Numbered from the stretch's first letter, positions 1 through 8,108 are shown. The stretch: DNA of 10,431 nucleotides from Chloroflexota bacterium (GCA_021785115.1 JAJYGO010000471.1:1-10431), one strand, 5' to 3'. Notes: a model not told the origin generated them from the sequence alone. A program made the numbers and translations.

Positions 1-873
1 GATCTCTTCCTCCTCCCGGTCCTCGCCCCGTTCGCGCTGCTGCCGCAGGGCCCGGTCACCCTGGGCTGGGCGCTCGTGTGCATGGTGGCCGCCGCCTGGG
101 CCTGCCGGCGGCTCGGGATTCCCTGGTGGGCATGGCCGTTCGCATTCGCCTGGCCACCGTTCGCCGAGGCGCTGCTCGGGCTCAACGTCCAGGTCCTGCT
201 CTTCGCCGCCTTCGTGGCGCTCTTCTTCGATGGCCCAGGGGGCGCCGCCCGGGTGCGCGATCACGAGCTGGCCGGAGCCGCGAAACCCCGGCCGGCGATC
301 GTGGACGGCGCCCTCGGCGTCTTCGTCGCCATCCTGAAGACGTCCCAGGTCCACCCGTGGATCTACCTGCTGCGGCGCCGCCGGCGCGCCGCCCTCCTGG
401 GCGTGGCTGCAGCCGCGGTCTTCGTGCTCGCCACGTTCCCGCTGACGGGTCTGGGCCTCTGGATCGACTGGCTGGAGCAGGTGCGACGCGCTGCCCGGCC
501 CGGCCTCGACGTGGGCGGGATTTCCCTGCAACACCTGGTCCCACTGCCGCTCGGGCTGGCCCTGTCGGCCGCGACGGTGCTCCTCGTGTTCGCGGTTCCG
601 CGCCGGCACGCGGGGGCCTGGATCGGCATCCTGACCCTCGTCGGCTCACCCGACCTCCACGTGTTCGGGCTGCTCTTCGCGCTCCCGGCGATGCTGACGG
701 TCCGCCGGGAGATCGGGTTGGCGGCCGCCTTCGCGATCGGTCTCTTCACCACCGAGGGATCGTGGGCCGGCGTCGTCCTGGTTGCGGGCGCACTCCTGCT
801 CGCCGCTCGCTACCCGTCACTGCTCGAGCCCGGGGCGGCTATGCCTTCGGGCGCGCGGTCAGGTACAGGCTGA
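1..873 (+). CDS. Polytopic membrane protein, probable GT87/DUF2029-type glycosyltransferase (C-terminal part)
   Basis: The frame is open from base 1, so the N-terminus lies outside the window; 290 residues are visible, ending at TGA 871-873. The protein is strongly hydrophobic, with several membrane helices, for example around residues 20-42, 58-70, 130-150, 180-195, 203-225 and 235-262. A lysine-containing loop (residues 111-129, ILKTSQVHPWIYLLRRRRR) is followed by an Arg-rich cytoplasmic turn and another helix. This matches the place where GT87 polyprenol-phosphate-mannose-dependent mannosyltransferases carry a conserved Lys/Pro-rich segment before a basic turn. Enzymes of that family transfer sugars from a lipid carrier on the outer membrane face. 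The catalytic N-terminal part is not visible, so the family call is inference; an unrelated multi-pass membrane protein is possible. The last 35 bases overlap the convergent small membrane gene that ends at 839. Confidence 0.6.
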   Translation, partial: DLFLLPVLAPFALLPQGPVTLGWALVCMVAAAWACRRLGIPWWAWPFAFAWPPFAEALLGLNVQVLLFAAFVALFFDGPGGAARVRDHELAGAAKPRPAIVDGALGVFVAILKTSQVHPWIYLLRRRRRAALLGVAAAAVFVLATFPLTGLGLWIDWLEQVRRAARPGLDVGGISLQHLVPLPLGLALSAATVLLVFAVPRRHAGAWIGILTLVGSPDLHVFGLLFALPAMLTVRREIGLAAAFAIGLFTTEGSWAGVVLVAGALLLAARYPSLLEPGAAMPSGARSGTG

Positions 874-1051
874 AGGCGCCGACGGCCACGACCGCTGCGA
901 ACAGGAAGATCCCGGCGCCGCCAGCCGGCAGGCCTGCGCTCACGAGGAGCCACGCCAGCACCAGGGCCACGATGGGGCCCAGGAACAGCTCGGGCCGGTC
1001 GCCCACGAGGAAGTCGTACCAGAAGGCGCCGAACGAGCGCAGGTAGTGCAT
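839..1051 (-). CDS. Small two-helix membrane protein (70 aa), downstream partner of the COG4280-like gene
   Basis: The ATG lies only four bases after the stop of the COG4280-like gene, and a GGGGAG Shine-Dalgarno overlaps that stop, so the two genes are almost certainly co-transcribed. The protein begins with a short aromatic, amphipathic N-terminus (residues 1-20, containing FWYDFLVGD). Two hydrophobic segments follow, about residues 22-40 and 46-65, and then a short basic tail (TARPKA). No catalytic motif is visible. The predicted form is a helical hairpin in the cytoplasmic membrane, perhaps an accessory subunit of the upstream transporter-like protein; that role is inferred only from operon position. 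I do not recognise a named family. Its 3' end overlaps the convergent upstream gene by 35 bases, so the two transcripts have complementary ends. Confidence 0.72.
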   Translation of the reverse strand: MHYLRSFGAFWYDFLVGDRPELFLGPIVALVLAWLLVSAGLPAGGAGIFLFAAVVAVGAFSLYLTARPKA

Positions 1052-1055
1052 GGCG

Positions 1056-1820
1056 CTACTCCCCGACCGTCGCCGGCGCGACCACGAGGCGCGTCCGCAG
1101 CAGCGAGCGCACCGCCCAGACGCCGGCCAGGCTCACCACCAGGTAGGCCGCCAGGAGCACGAGCAGCACGGCGTCGCTGCCGGGCCACGCGATCCCGATC
1201 CCCTCGCCCGCCCAGAACGTGCCGAAGGTGACGAGCATGAGACCGACGGCGTACTTCAGGCCGTTCTCCGGCACGCGGGCGAGCGGCCGGTGCAGCGAGG
1301 CACCGACGGCCAGGACCAGCACGCCGGCCACGGCGGCACCGAGCGCGGCGGGGCCGAGCTGCCCGGCCGAGGCGCCGAAGGTGACCACGATGAACGCGAC
1401 CTCGAGCCCCTCGAGGAGGACGCCCTTGAAGGCCACCGTGAAGCTGATCCAGTCCATGCCCTTCGCGGGGACCGGCGGCTCCTCCGTGAGCTGCGCGATC
1501 TCGCGCCGGTAGATTGCGGCTTCGTCGTGCTTGGCCCTGGCCCCCGTGGCCCGCAGCATCGCCTTGCACAGCCACTGCAGCCCGTAGATGAGGAGGAAGG
1601 TGCCGACCACGAGGCGCAGGGTCCCGATCGGCACGAGCAGGACGATGGCGGTGCCGAACACGCCGACGATGATCGCGAGGGCGAGCGTGGCGGCGCCCAC
1701 CCCGATCAGCGTCGAGCGCCACTGGCGCGTGACGCCGACGGCCAGGACGATGGTGAGGGCCTCCACGAACTCCACCACGGAGGCCAGGAAGGCCGGCACC
1801 GCGGCCACGAGCGTCTGCAT
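1056..1820 (-). CDS. COG4280-type membrane protein, FTR1-like (two ExxE motifs), possible metal transporter
   Basis: The product is a 254-aa integral membrane protein with about seven hydrophobic segments. I chose ATG 1820 over the upstream ATG at 1859 because AGGAGA sits seven bases before it and because the longer start would fall within the promoter. Two related half-repeats are visible: an acidic helix with E17-F-V-E20, and a second with E137-G-L-E140 followed by VAFIVVTFG. FTR1/EfeU iron permeases carry comparable REGLE helices in which the paired glutamates bind iron, but here the preceding Arg is replaced by Val or Leu. The segment LLIYGLQWLCKAMLR (77-90), followed by HDE and AIYRRE, is what I recall of COG4280 predicted membrane proteins. 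Metal transport is inference from the ExxE pairs. It forms an operon with the 70-aa membrane gene downstream and faces a ChrB-domain gene across a shared intergenic region. Confidence 0.75.
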   Translation of the reverse strand: MQTLVAAVPAFLASVVEFVEALTIVLAVGVTRQWRSTLIGVGAATLALAIIVGVFGTAIVLLVPIGTLRLVVGTFLLIYGLQWLCKAMLRATGARAKHDEAAIYRREIAQLTEEPPVPAKGMDWISFTVAFKGVLLEGLEVAFIVVTFGASAGQLGPAALGAAVAGVLVLAVGASLHRPLARVPENGLKYAVGLMLVTFGTFWAGEGIGIAWPGSDAVLLVLLAAYLVVSLAGVWAVRSLLRTRLVVAPATVGE

Positions 1821-1832
1821 CAAGTCTCCTGT

Positions 1833-1865
1833 TGTAATAGCTGCTACATCTCCACGCATGCTACA
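1833..1865. promoter_or_regulatory. Candidate repressor operator: TGTAGCA direct repeat plus TGTA/TACA inverted pair
   Basis: Reading the minus strand, TGTAGCA occurs at 1859-1865, overlapping the -10, and again at 1842-1848, 17 bases further on. On the plus strand TGTAATAG (1833-1840) faces CTGCTACA (1841-1848), an imperfect 16-bp palindrome with two mismatched pairs. Repeats that overlap the -10 and the probable transcription start are the usual place for a repressor. The regulator is unknown; the divergent ChrB-domain protein is the obvious local candidate, by position only. Confidence 0.4.
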
Positions 1866-1887
1866 GACAAACGCCTTGCCGGGTCAA
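1858..1887 (-). promoter_or_regulatory. Sigma70-type promoter of the COG4280-like operon
   Basis: On the minus strand a -35 TTGACC (1882-1887, five of six consensus bases) is followed after 18 bases by a -10 TAGCAT (1858-1863, four of six). The predicted start would lie near 1850, giving a short leader before the Shine-Dalgarno and the ATG at 1820. This geometry also supports the 1820 start, since the alternative ATG at 1859 would be inside the -10. Confidence 0.55.
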
Positions 1888-2021
1888 GCCTGCGCGGTGG
1901 CGAGGTCGTATCATCCGCGGAACGCCGATCCGCGTAGCCAGCGGGCGTTGTCCGTTCCCGCAGAGGCGGCACGCGTGAGGGGTCGGCCAGGACGGCCGAA
2001 CGCAGGGAGGACCGGAGCTCG

Positions 2022-2659
2022 ATGGCGGGATCGCCGCGTCCACGCTTCGTGGTGCTGGTCTACCGGGTGCCGGCGAAGCCCTCCGCAAACCGGGTCTACG
2101 TGTGGCGGATGCTGAAGAAGGTGGGCGCGGTCTACCTGCAGCAGTCGGTGTGCGTCTTCCCGCAGAACACCCGTGTCGCCCGCGACCTGCAGCCGATCCT
2201 GCGGAGGATCACGGATTCCGCTGGCGAGTACCACCTGCTGCCGCTCCGCACGCTCCCGCCCGAGGAGGAACGCAAGCTCGTCGCGCAGTTCGTGGAGCAG
2301 GCCGCGCGCCACTACGCGGAGATCATCGAGAACTGCGAGGTCGACTTCGTCAAGGAGATCGAGTTCGAGACGTTCCGGCAGAACTTCACCTACGAGGAGG
2401 CGGAGGAGATCCGCAGCGAGTACGAGAAGGTCTGCGGCTGGTTCACCCGTGTCCGGGAGCGTGACTGGTTCGGCGCACCCAACCAGCAGGACGCGCGCGC
2501 ATGGCTGGATCGCTGCACGACCCTGCTCGAGCAGTTCGAGGCGCGCGTCTTCGAGATGCAGACGAGCGAGGCCGGTGCCCCCTCTCTGACGCCGCGCAGA
2601 CGCAGGCGCAGTCCCCGCGCCCCCCGCGCCGCTGCGCCCTCGCAGGCCGCCGACCGAGC

Positions 2660-2672
<13 letters not shown>
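2022..2672 (+). CDS. Stand-alone ChrB N-terminal-domain protein (chromate-resistance regulator family)
   Basis: The 216-aa product starts at ATG 2022 with GGGAGG (2005-2010) and GGAG (2014-2017) upstream. Residues 8-50 (VYRVPAKPSANRVYVWRMLKKVG, then YLQQSVCVFP) are the hallmark of the ChrB N-terminal domain (Pfam ChrB_N as I recall it), probably a nucleic-acid-binding winged-helix-like fold. Residues 80-180 are charged and helical, rich in Glu/Arg, and likely coiled. The tail is basic and Pro/Ala-rich (PRRRRRSPRA, 191-200). Classical ChrB is about 300 aa, has a second C-terminal domain, and regulates the chromate exporter ChrA. Here the C-terminal domain is absent and no chrA is in the window, so I give no symbol. 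The gene is divergent from the COG4280-like operon and its last 13 bases overlap the end of the convergent ABC ATPase gene. A DNA-binding regulatory role is inference from the family. Confidence 0.85.
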
Positions 2673-3873
<1,201 letters not shown>

Positions 3874-3877
<4 letters not shown>

Positions 3878-5721
3878 GGCGTCGCCCCGAGCGAACGGCG
3901 CCACCCCTTCGGCGTCAGCAGTGCGAACAGGGCGAGGCCGACCAGGATCACGGCGAACTCCTCGGCGAGCGCGACGACCGTCATCGCCGTGCCGGTGTCG
4001 TAGTGATACCCGGCCACGTACGAGTTGATGGCCACCGAGACGGGGGGCGACCCCGGCGGGTACAGCAGCTGGGAGACGGGCAGTTCGAGAAGGGTCTTCG
4101 CGAACGTCAGCAGCCCGGCCCAGAGCAGGATGCGCGAGAGGACAGGCAGCACCGCCCTGCGCCACGCCGACGCGGCCGAGCTCCCGTGGACCCGGGCCGC
4201 CTGGACGAGCGAATCCTGCAACTGGGACACCGGGCTCACCATCAGCCGGGCCTGGCTGGGCAGGGCCGTCGCCACGTACCCCATGATCAACAAGGGCGTG
4301 GTCTCGTAGAGGTCCAACCCGAGGTTGCCGAGCAGCGGCAGGTTGTACGCGAAGATGTAGCCCGCGGCCAGGACGATCCCGGGCAGCGCGACCGAGCCCA
4401 GCAGCACGAGGTCCGTCAGGCGAGCCAGGCGACCGGCGCCACGGGCGGTCAGGAGGCGCGCCACGGCGAGCCCCAGGATCATCGTCACGAGCGCGGTCAC
4501 AGCCGCCATGCCGGTCGAGAAGGCGAGCGGCGCCGCCAGACCGGCATCGCCGGCGAAGACCGACCGGTAGCTGTCGAGCGTCAGCGAGGACACGGAGACG
4601 TCCGAGCCGAATCCCTTCAGCAGCGAGGCGACCAGCGCGCCAACGATCGGCGCCCCGAGGGCGAGTCCGAAGAGCAGGGCGGTCGCGCCCGCAAAGGAGA
4701 TCCGTACGACCGGCGAAAGGTGCGTGCGCGTTGCGGGACGCGTGCGACCCGACACGACGGCGTAGGTGCGCCCTCGCAGCGCCCAGGCCTGTACCCCGAT
4801 CGGGATGGCGGCCGACGCGACGAGCAGGCAGCCGATGGCGCCGGCCAGCCCAAAATCCGCCGGGTTGTTGTCGATCGCCTGGAAGAGCACGTAGGTGGCG
4901 ACGGGGAAGTGAGCGTTGGCGGCCAGCGTGGACGCCACCCCGAAGTCGCTCATGGATTCAGCGAACACGATGGCGGCCGCGGAGAGCAGCCCCGGGCCGA
5001 GGATCGGGAGCATGACCCGCGTCGTGCGCCACCTGCCCGCGCCGTGCACGCGTGCCGCCTCCTCGAACTCCGATCCCAGGTGGAGCAGCGCGGCCGCAAT
5101 CGTGATGTACGCGTACGGCAGCGCCGACATCGCCAGGACGACGACGACTCCGACCGGGCCGAAGAACACCCCATACAGCGGCGACGCGTCGATGCCGAAC
5201 TGGGACAGCACCCCCTGCGGCTGGAGCAGGTACTCCCAGCCCTCCGCGGCGAGGAAGGTCGGAACGAGCAGCAGGGCCCACATGAGGATCGGCCACAGCC
5301 GCCGCCCGGGCAGGTCGGTGCGCTGCACGCCCCATGCCAGGGATCCGCCGATCGCCACGCAGAGAACGGACGTCGCGGCACTCACGCCGAGCGAATCGGC
5401 AACCCCCTGGAGGGTGGCCCCCGAGAAGGCGTTCGCGAAGTTGCCGAGCGTGAACCACTGATCGCCCGCGTCGAACAGCCGCGGCGAGAATGCCTGCGCC
5501 AGGAACGCTGCCATCGGCAGGATGAGCAGCGCGCCCAGCGCGACCCACAGCACGGCCGAGCCCGCGACCAGGCCTCCACGGTCGAGCAGCCGCGCTCGCC
5601 CGTGGAGGCGAATCCGCGCCGCCGAACCCGCGGCGGTCACCGTCGTGACGGTGCCGACGGCAACCCCCGAGCCCGATGGCCCGGTCGGCAAGCCGCGCCG
5701 ACCGGGCCACGCAGGCCCCAT
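3874..5721 (-). CDS. ABC importer permease, two fused transmembrane domains (FbpB/AfuB-type)
   Basis: The 615-aa membrane channel subunit consists of two homologous halves of about six helices each. The ATPase-docking EAA loops are clear: EEAARVHGAGRWRTTRVMLP (220-239) and VQAARVHGSSAASAWRRAVLP with its core at 506-526. Both contain the Ala-Ala-Arg-Val-His-Gly core, showing internal duplication. Fused permeases of this layout are typical of ferric-iron (FbpB/AfuB/SfuB), thiamine (ThiP) and some phosphonate importers. I chose ATG 5721, 17 bases after the binding-protein stop; the frame runs on upstream but that part overlaps the binding-protein gene out of phase. The Shine-Dalgarno (GGGACGG) is weak and very close, so translation is probably coupled. 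The first 48 residues are a Gly/Thr/Ala-rich cytoplasmic extension before the first helix, longer than usual. Its stop overlaps the ATPase start. Confidence 0.92.
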
Positions 5722-5738
5722 CCGTCCCAGACGGTGGA

Positions 5739-6959
5739 TCACTGCGCGACGTTGTCGGTGAACCACGTGTTGATGGCGTTCTCGCGCGATCCCCACTGGG
5801 CCGGGTCGATCGGCCTGGCCGGGACGCTCGAGAGCGCAGGCAGCTGCGGCAGCGGCTGGACACCCTCCACCACCGGCCAGTAGAGCGAGTCGCCGCTGGG
5901 ATCGCCCGACTCCATCACCGACTGGCCCGGCGCAGACAGCACGAAGGCCGCGAACTGCTCAGCCTCCGCGATGGCCTGCGGCGATGCCTTGGCGTCGATG
6001 CCGATCACGCTCGGGATGGGTGTCACGGGCGAGATGAACGCCGTCTTCAGCGAGGGGTCCTTGGCCTCGGCACCGATCCCAGCCGAGCTCTGGATCAGCG
6101 CGATCCTGATCTGTCCGCCCTCGAGCGCGTGCAGCGTGTCGCCATTCGTCTGGTTCACCTTGAGGCCGTTCGCCTTGAGCTTCTGCAGGAACGCCTCGCC
6201 CTGCGACACCCCACCCAGGTAGTTGAAGAGTCCGGCGACAAACGGGTACGTGGGTCCCGAGACGGCGGGGGCGTTCATGCCGACCTGGCCCTTCCACGCT
6301 GGCGAGAGAAGGGCGTTCCAGCTCGTCGGCGGGGCGCTCACGTTCTTCGAGCTGTAGACGACGGTTCCCGCCATCGTTACGCCGGTGGGTACGTAGCTCC
6401 TGTCCGATGGGATGAGCGAGGAGCCGAGCGCGTTGAATGCCACGCTCGGCTCGTATCCCTTGACCAGGTAGCCCTGCTGGTCCAGCGAGGCGAACGCCTC
6501 GTCCCCGTCCACCCACAGCACGTCCCAGCGGGGGTTGCTCTTCTCCGCCTGCACCTTCACGAGCAGCGGGCCCGTGCTGTCGTCGACCAGCTGGACGGGG
6601 ATGCCGGTGGCGGCCTGGAACGCCTTGGTCATCGCAGAGTCGTACCCCTGCGCGGAGTACACGACGAGCGGCACGGGCGCCGGGGTGGGCGTCGCGGCCG
6701 GCGCAACGCTGGCGGCGGCAGCAGCGAGGCTTCCGCCTCCCGTCGCGGCGGGCGCGACTGTGGCGATCGACGGCGGAGCGGCGGTGGATGCCGGATTGGT
6801 CACGGTTCCGCTGCAGGCCGCGAAGACCACGGCGCCTGCCGCGACGATGGCGGCGACCCGCCGACCTGATGCACCCGCGGGCCGGCCGGGCCAGACCGCC
6901 AGGGCGCGTCGCAGGCCGTCGCGACCCGATGATGCGCCGAAGCCACGGTGGGAAGACAC
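5739..6959 (-). CDS. ABC importer solute-binding lipoprotein, ferric-iron/AEP/polyamine class
   Basis: The 406-aa receptor starts at GTG 6959, seven bases after a strong GGAGG (6967-6971). After a long basic N-region (34 residues), a hydrophobic segment ends in a lipobox, VFAAC, with C49 as the lipidated residue. An Ala/Pro/Thr/Ser-rich linker (50-96) precedes the binding domain, which begins LVVYSAQGYD (98-107) and contains WDVLWVDGDEAF (145-156), DSTGPLLVKVQAE (127-139) and SWNALLSPAWKGQVGM (213-228). These are landmarks of the periplasmic-binding-protein type II group that includes FbpA/AfuA iron receptors and PhnS-like phosphonate receptors. The adjacent Tyr pair that binds iron in FbpA is not evident; the nearest region reads SGPTYPFVAGLFNYLGG (234-250). 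Substrate is therefore left open, with ferric iron only one option. It is the first gene of the receptor-permease-ATPase operon. Confidence 0.9.
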   Translation of the reverse strand: MSSHRGFGASSGRDGLRRALAVWPGRPAGASGRRVAAIVAAGAVVFAACSGTVTNPASTAAPPSIATVAPAATGGGSLAAAAASVAPAATPTPAPVPLVVYSAQGYDSAMTKAFQAATGIPVQLVDDSTGPLLVKVQAEKSNPRWDVLWVDGDEAFASLDQQGYLVKGYEPSVAFNALGSSLIPSDRSYVPTGVTMAGTVVYSSKNVSAPPTSWNALLSPAWKGQVGMNAPAVSGPTYPFVAGLFNYLGGVSQGEAFLQKLKANGLKVNQTNGDTLHALEGGQIRIALIQSSAGIGAEAKDPSLKTAFISPVTPIPSVIGIDAKASPQAIAEAEQFAAFVLSAPGQSVMESGDPSGDSLYWPVVEGVQPLPQLPALSSVPARPIDPAQWGSRENAINTWFTDNVAQ

Positions 6960-6966
6960 GATGGAC

Positions 6967-6971
6967 CCTCC
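6967..6971 (-). promoter_or_regulatory. Strong Shine-Dalgarno deciding the GTG start of the solute-binding protein
   Basis: On the minus strand GAGGAGGG contains a full GGAGG core seven bases before GTG 6959. No comparable site precedes later candidate starts, so this fixes the N-terminus and gives the lipoprotein its unusually long positively charged N-region. Confidence 0.7.
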
Positions 6972-6974
6972 TCG

Positions 6975-7007
6975 AACTGGACGAGTTTCAGGCGAGCGGG
7001 TCCAGTT
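6975..7007. promoter_or_regulatory. Perfect 8-bp inverted repeat in the leader of the ABC operon
   Basis: AACTGGAC (6975-6982) is the exact reverse complement of GTCCAGTT (7000-7007), with 17 bases between. The repeat ends only three bases upstream of the GGAGG of the solute-binding gene. As RNA it would place a hairpin beside the ribosome site; as DNA the half-sites are about 25 bp apart centre to centre and could bind a dimeric regulator. Both readings are inference. No convincing -35/-10 pair was found in 6960-7053. Confidence 0.4.
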
Positions 7008-7049
7008 AGCCCGAACTTCCAGCGCCCTTTCCGATGTGCGTGTGAACTT

Positions 7050-7068
7050 CTGATCAGCCCCCGATCAG
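7050..7068. repeat. Short inverted repeat CTGATC / GATCAG
   Basis: CTGATC (7050-7055) faces GATCAG (7063-7068) across seven bases, at the 3' end of the possible small gene that stops at 7054. The stem is six pairs long with a C-rich loop on the plus strand and no U-run on the minus strand, so it is a weak candidate for an RNA hairpin and not a convincing intrinsic terminator. Confidence 0.25.
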
Positions 7069-7257
7069 CGCGCGGGCAGGCGCCGCCACAGCGGCCGTGC
7101 GGGCGTATAGCTCCTCCTCGCGGCGCCACCGTTCGGCGTGCGCAATGGCGCGGGCGTGGTCGTTCTCACGGGGGAGCCTGGCGAGGAGGCGGAGGCCGGC
7201 CGCGAATCCGACGATGAGGATGAGCGAGACACCGGTCGCGGCCAGGCGACCGAGCAT
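7054..7257 (-). CDS. Possible small single-helix membrane protein (67 aa)
   Basis: Starting at ATG 7257 the product has one hydrophobic helix at residues 2-21 (LGRLAATGVSLILIVGFAAG), then a basic turn (RLLARLP) and a charged, probably helical tail containing ERWRREEELYAR. A 12-codon longer start exists at 7293, but neither start has a good Shine-Dalgarno, and I prefer the start that places the helix at the N-terminus. The gene is on the same strand as the ABC operon and ends about 94 bases before it, so it could be its first cistron. The composition is plausible for a small anchored protein, but this could also be a chance frame in high-GC DNA. No family is recognised. Confidence 0.35.
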   Translation of the reverse strand: MLGRLAATGVSLILIVGFAAGLRLLARLPRENDHARAIAHAERWRREEELYARTAAVAAPARALIGG

Positions 7258-7293
7258 GTGGCGGCTACCCGAACCACAGCGCGATATCAGCAT

Positions 7294-8053
7294 CGGAGGG
7301 CGCGCCGCCGGGAGGCGAGCCGGCAGAATCGTCGCGACCAGGAGGCCGCCGTGTCACCTCGTGCGAGCTTCGCGTCGCGCACGGCGTCTCATGGACCGCT
7401 GCCGTGGGCCGCTGCGTATCCTCGATCGGCGCTCCACCCTCGTCCGGGGCCACGTCGCGGCCACCGGCCGCAGCCACGCAGTGCTCGCTCATGTCCGCAG
7501 GATGGCGCTGCCGTGTGAGCGGCGTGTTGCGGGACTGTGAACTCTGGAGCACCAGCATTGCTGGTAGGCGAGGTCGGTCGGTACACGAACCGGGCGGCCG
7601 GGTCGATTCTGCGGTCGCTAGCGGTCGGTCGGCGCACGCCTCGCCGCTGATCTGGTCGGGGCGAGAGGACTCGGGCCAACACTTTACGAGCAATCGTCCG
7701 GATCGCGACGCGCCACCCTCTACGCGACCTGGCGGCCGTCAGCTGACTCCCTCGCTACGGAACTGCCGGCGACTGTGCCAAGCTGCGCCCGGACTCCATC
7801 ACGCCGGCGGCCCGGCCGACTGCAACGGCTGGGGCAGAGCCTCGCCGCTACTGCGTTGGTCTGCCCGTCCACCGCCGCGCCCGGACGAGATGGCCGCGGC
7901 CAGCTGGTCGGCCTCCACATGGCCCAGTGTCTGGATCCTCGCGCCAGCAGTCGAGAGCCGCTCGACCCCGCCTGACGCCAGACCTGGTACCGCTCGGGTG
8001 GGCAGGGGCGCACCCGCCCGAACAGGTCTGGGCCGATCGTCTAAAGGTTGTTA
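7294..8053. other. Gene-poor interval of about 760 bp
   Basis: Long frames exist on both strands (for example 7404-8054 plus and 7265-7693 minus), but their translations are Arg/Pro/Ser-rich with no hydrophobic or motif structure, and they lack ribosome sites, as expected of chance frames in high-GC DNA. A 6-bp hairpin, ACCAGC-ATT-GCTGGT, lies at 7551-7565, and clustered GGTCGG words occur at about 7573-7633. On the minus strand, about 7850-7980, an open stretch reading ERLSTAGARIQTLGHVEADQ looks protein-like but has no start context and no recognised family; it could be a gene remnant. The promoter of the downstream secreted cassette must lie near the right edge, but no clear -35/-10 pair was seen. 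Confidence 0.5.
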
Positions 8054-8065
8054 GCTTGGTCAAGC
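8054..8065. promoter_or_regulatory. Near-palindrome GCTTG-GT-CAAGC upstream of the secreted cassette
   Basis: GCTTG (8054-8058) and CAAGC (8061-8065) are perfect inverted arms around two bases. It lies six bases before the AGGAGA ribosome site of the leader mini-ORF, in an AT-richer patch. It could be an operator or a chance palindrome; the two-base spacer argues against an RNA hairpin. Confidence 0.25.
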
Positions 8066-8081
8066 ATTCTAGGAGATTCCG

Positions 8082-8108
8082 ATGATGCCGGAGGGAGCCG
8101 ACCTGTGA
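8082..8108 (+). CDS. Leader mini-ORF of eight codons (MMPEGADL) coupled to the secreted-protein gene
   Basis: Two consecutive ATG codons at 8082 and 8085 follow AGGAGA (8071-8076) by an ideal five bases. The frame encodes MMPEGADL and stops at TGA 8106-8108. That stop overlaps the GTG start (8105-8107) of the downstream secreted protein as GTGA. The GGAGGGAG inside the mini-ORF (8090-8097) is itself the Shine-Dalgarno of the downstream gene. Ribosomes that translate the leader would be delivered exactly to the downstream start. The peptide has no signal sequence and no run of one codon that would suggest classical attenuation. Translation of it is inference from the sites. Confidence 0.45.
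   Translation: MMPEGADL

Noticed and set aside
1821..1859. Upstream ATG start (1859) for the COG4280-like gene
   Set aside because: It has no ribosome site and lies within the predicted -10 element; ATG 1820 has AGGAGA at the right distance.
3878..4165. N-terminal extension of the ABC ATPase to 4165
   Set aside because: This part overlaps the permease out of frame and has no ABC homology; ATG 3877 with the ATGA overlap is the natural start.
4003..5883. 626-codon plus-strand open frame opposite the permease
   Set aside because: It is the antisense shadow of the permease gene, with a His/Arg/Gln/Gly-rich translation and no membrane or enzyme motifs.
7551..7565. Hairpin ACCAGC-ATT-GCTGGT as an intrinsic terminator
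   Set aside because: Only six pairs, no U-run on either strand, and no gene ending nearby.
7561..7640. Repeated GGTCGG words as a CRISPR or tandem array
   Set aside because: Copies are six bases long, irregularly spaced, and no longer repeat unit or spacer pattern is present.
7265..7693. 142-codon minus-strand open frame
   Set aside because: Composition typical of non-coding high-GC DNA and no Shine-Dalgarno; it would also overlap the possible small membrane gene.
7404..8054. 216-codon plus-strand open frame in the gene-poor interval
   Set aside because: Arg/Pro/Ser/Gly-rich translation without hydrophobic cores or motifs, no ribosome site, and overlapping open frames of equal quality on other frames, as expected by chance at this GC.
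8048..8104. TTG start at 8048 for the secreted protein
   Set aside because: It would bury the signal peptide behind 19 polar residues and has no Shine-Dalgarno.
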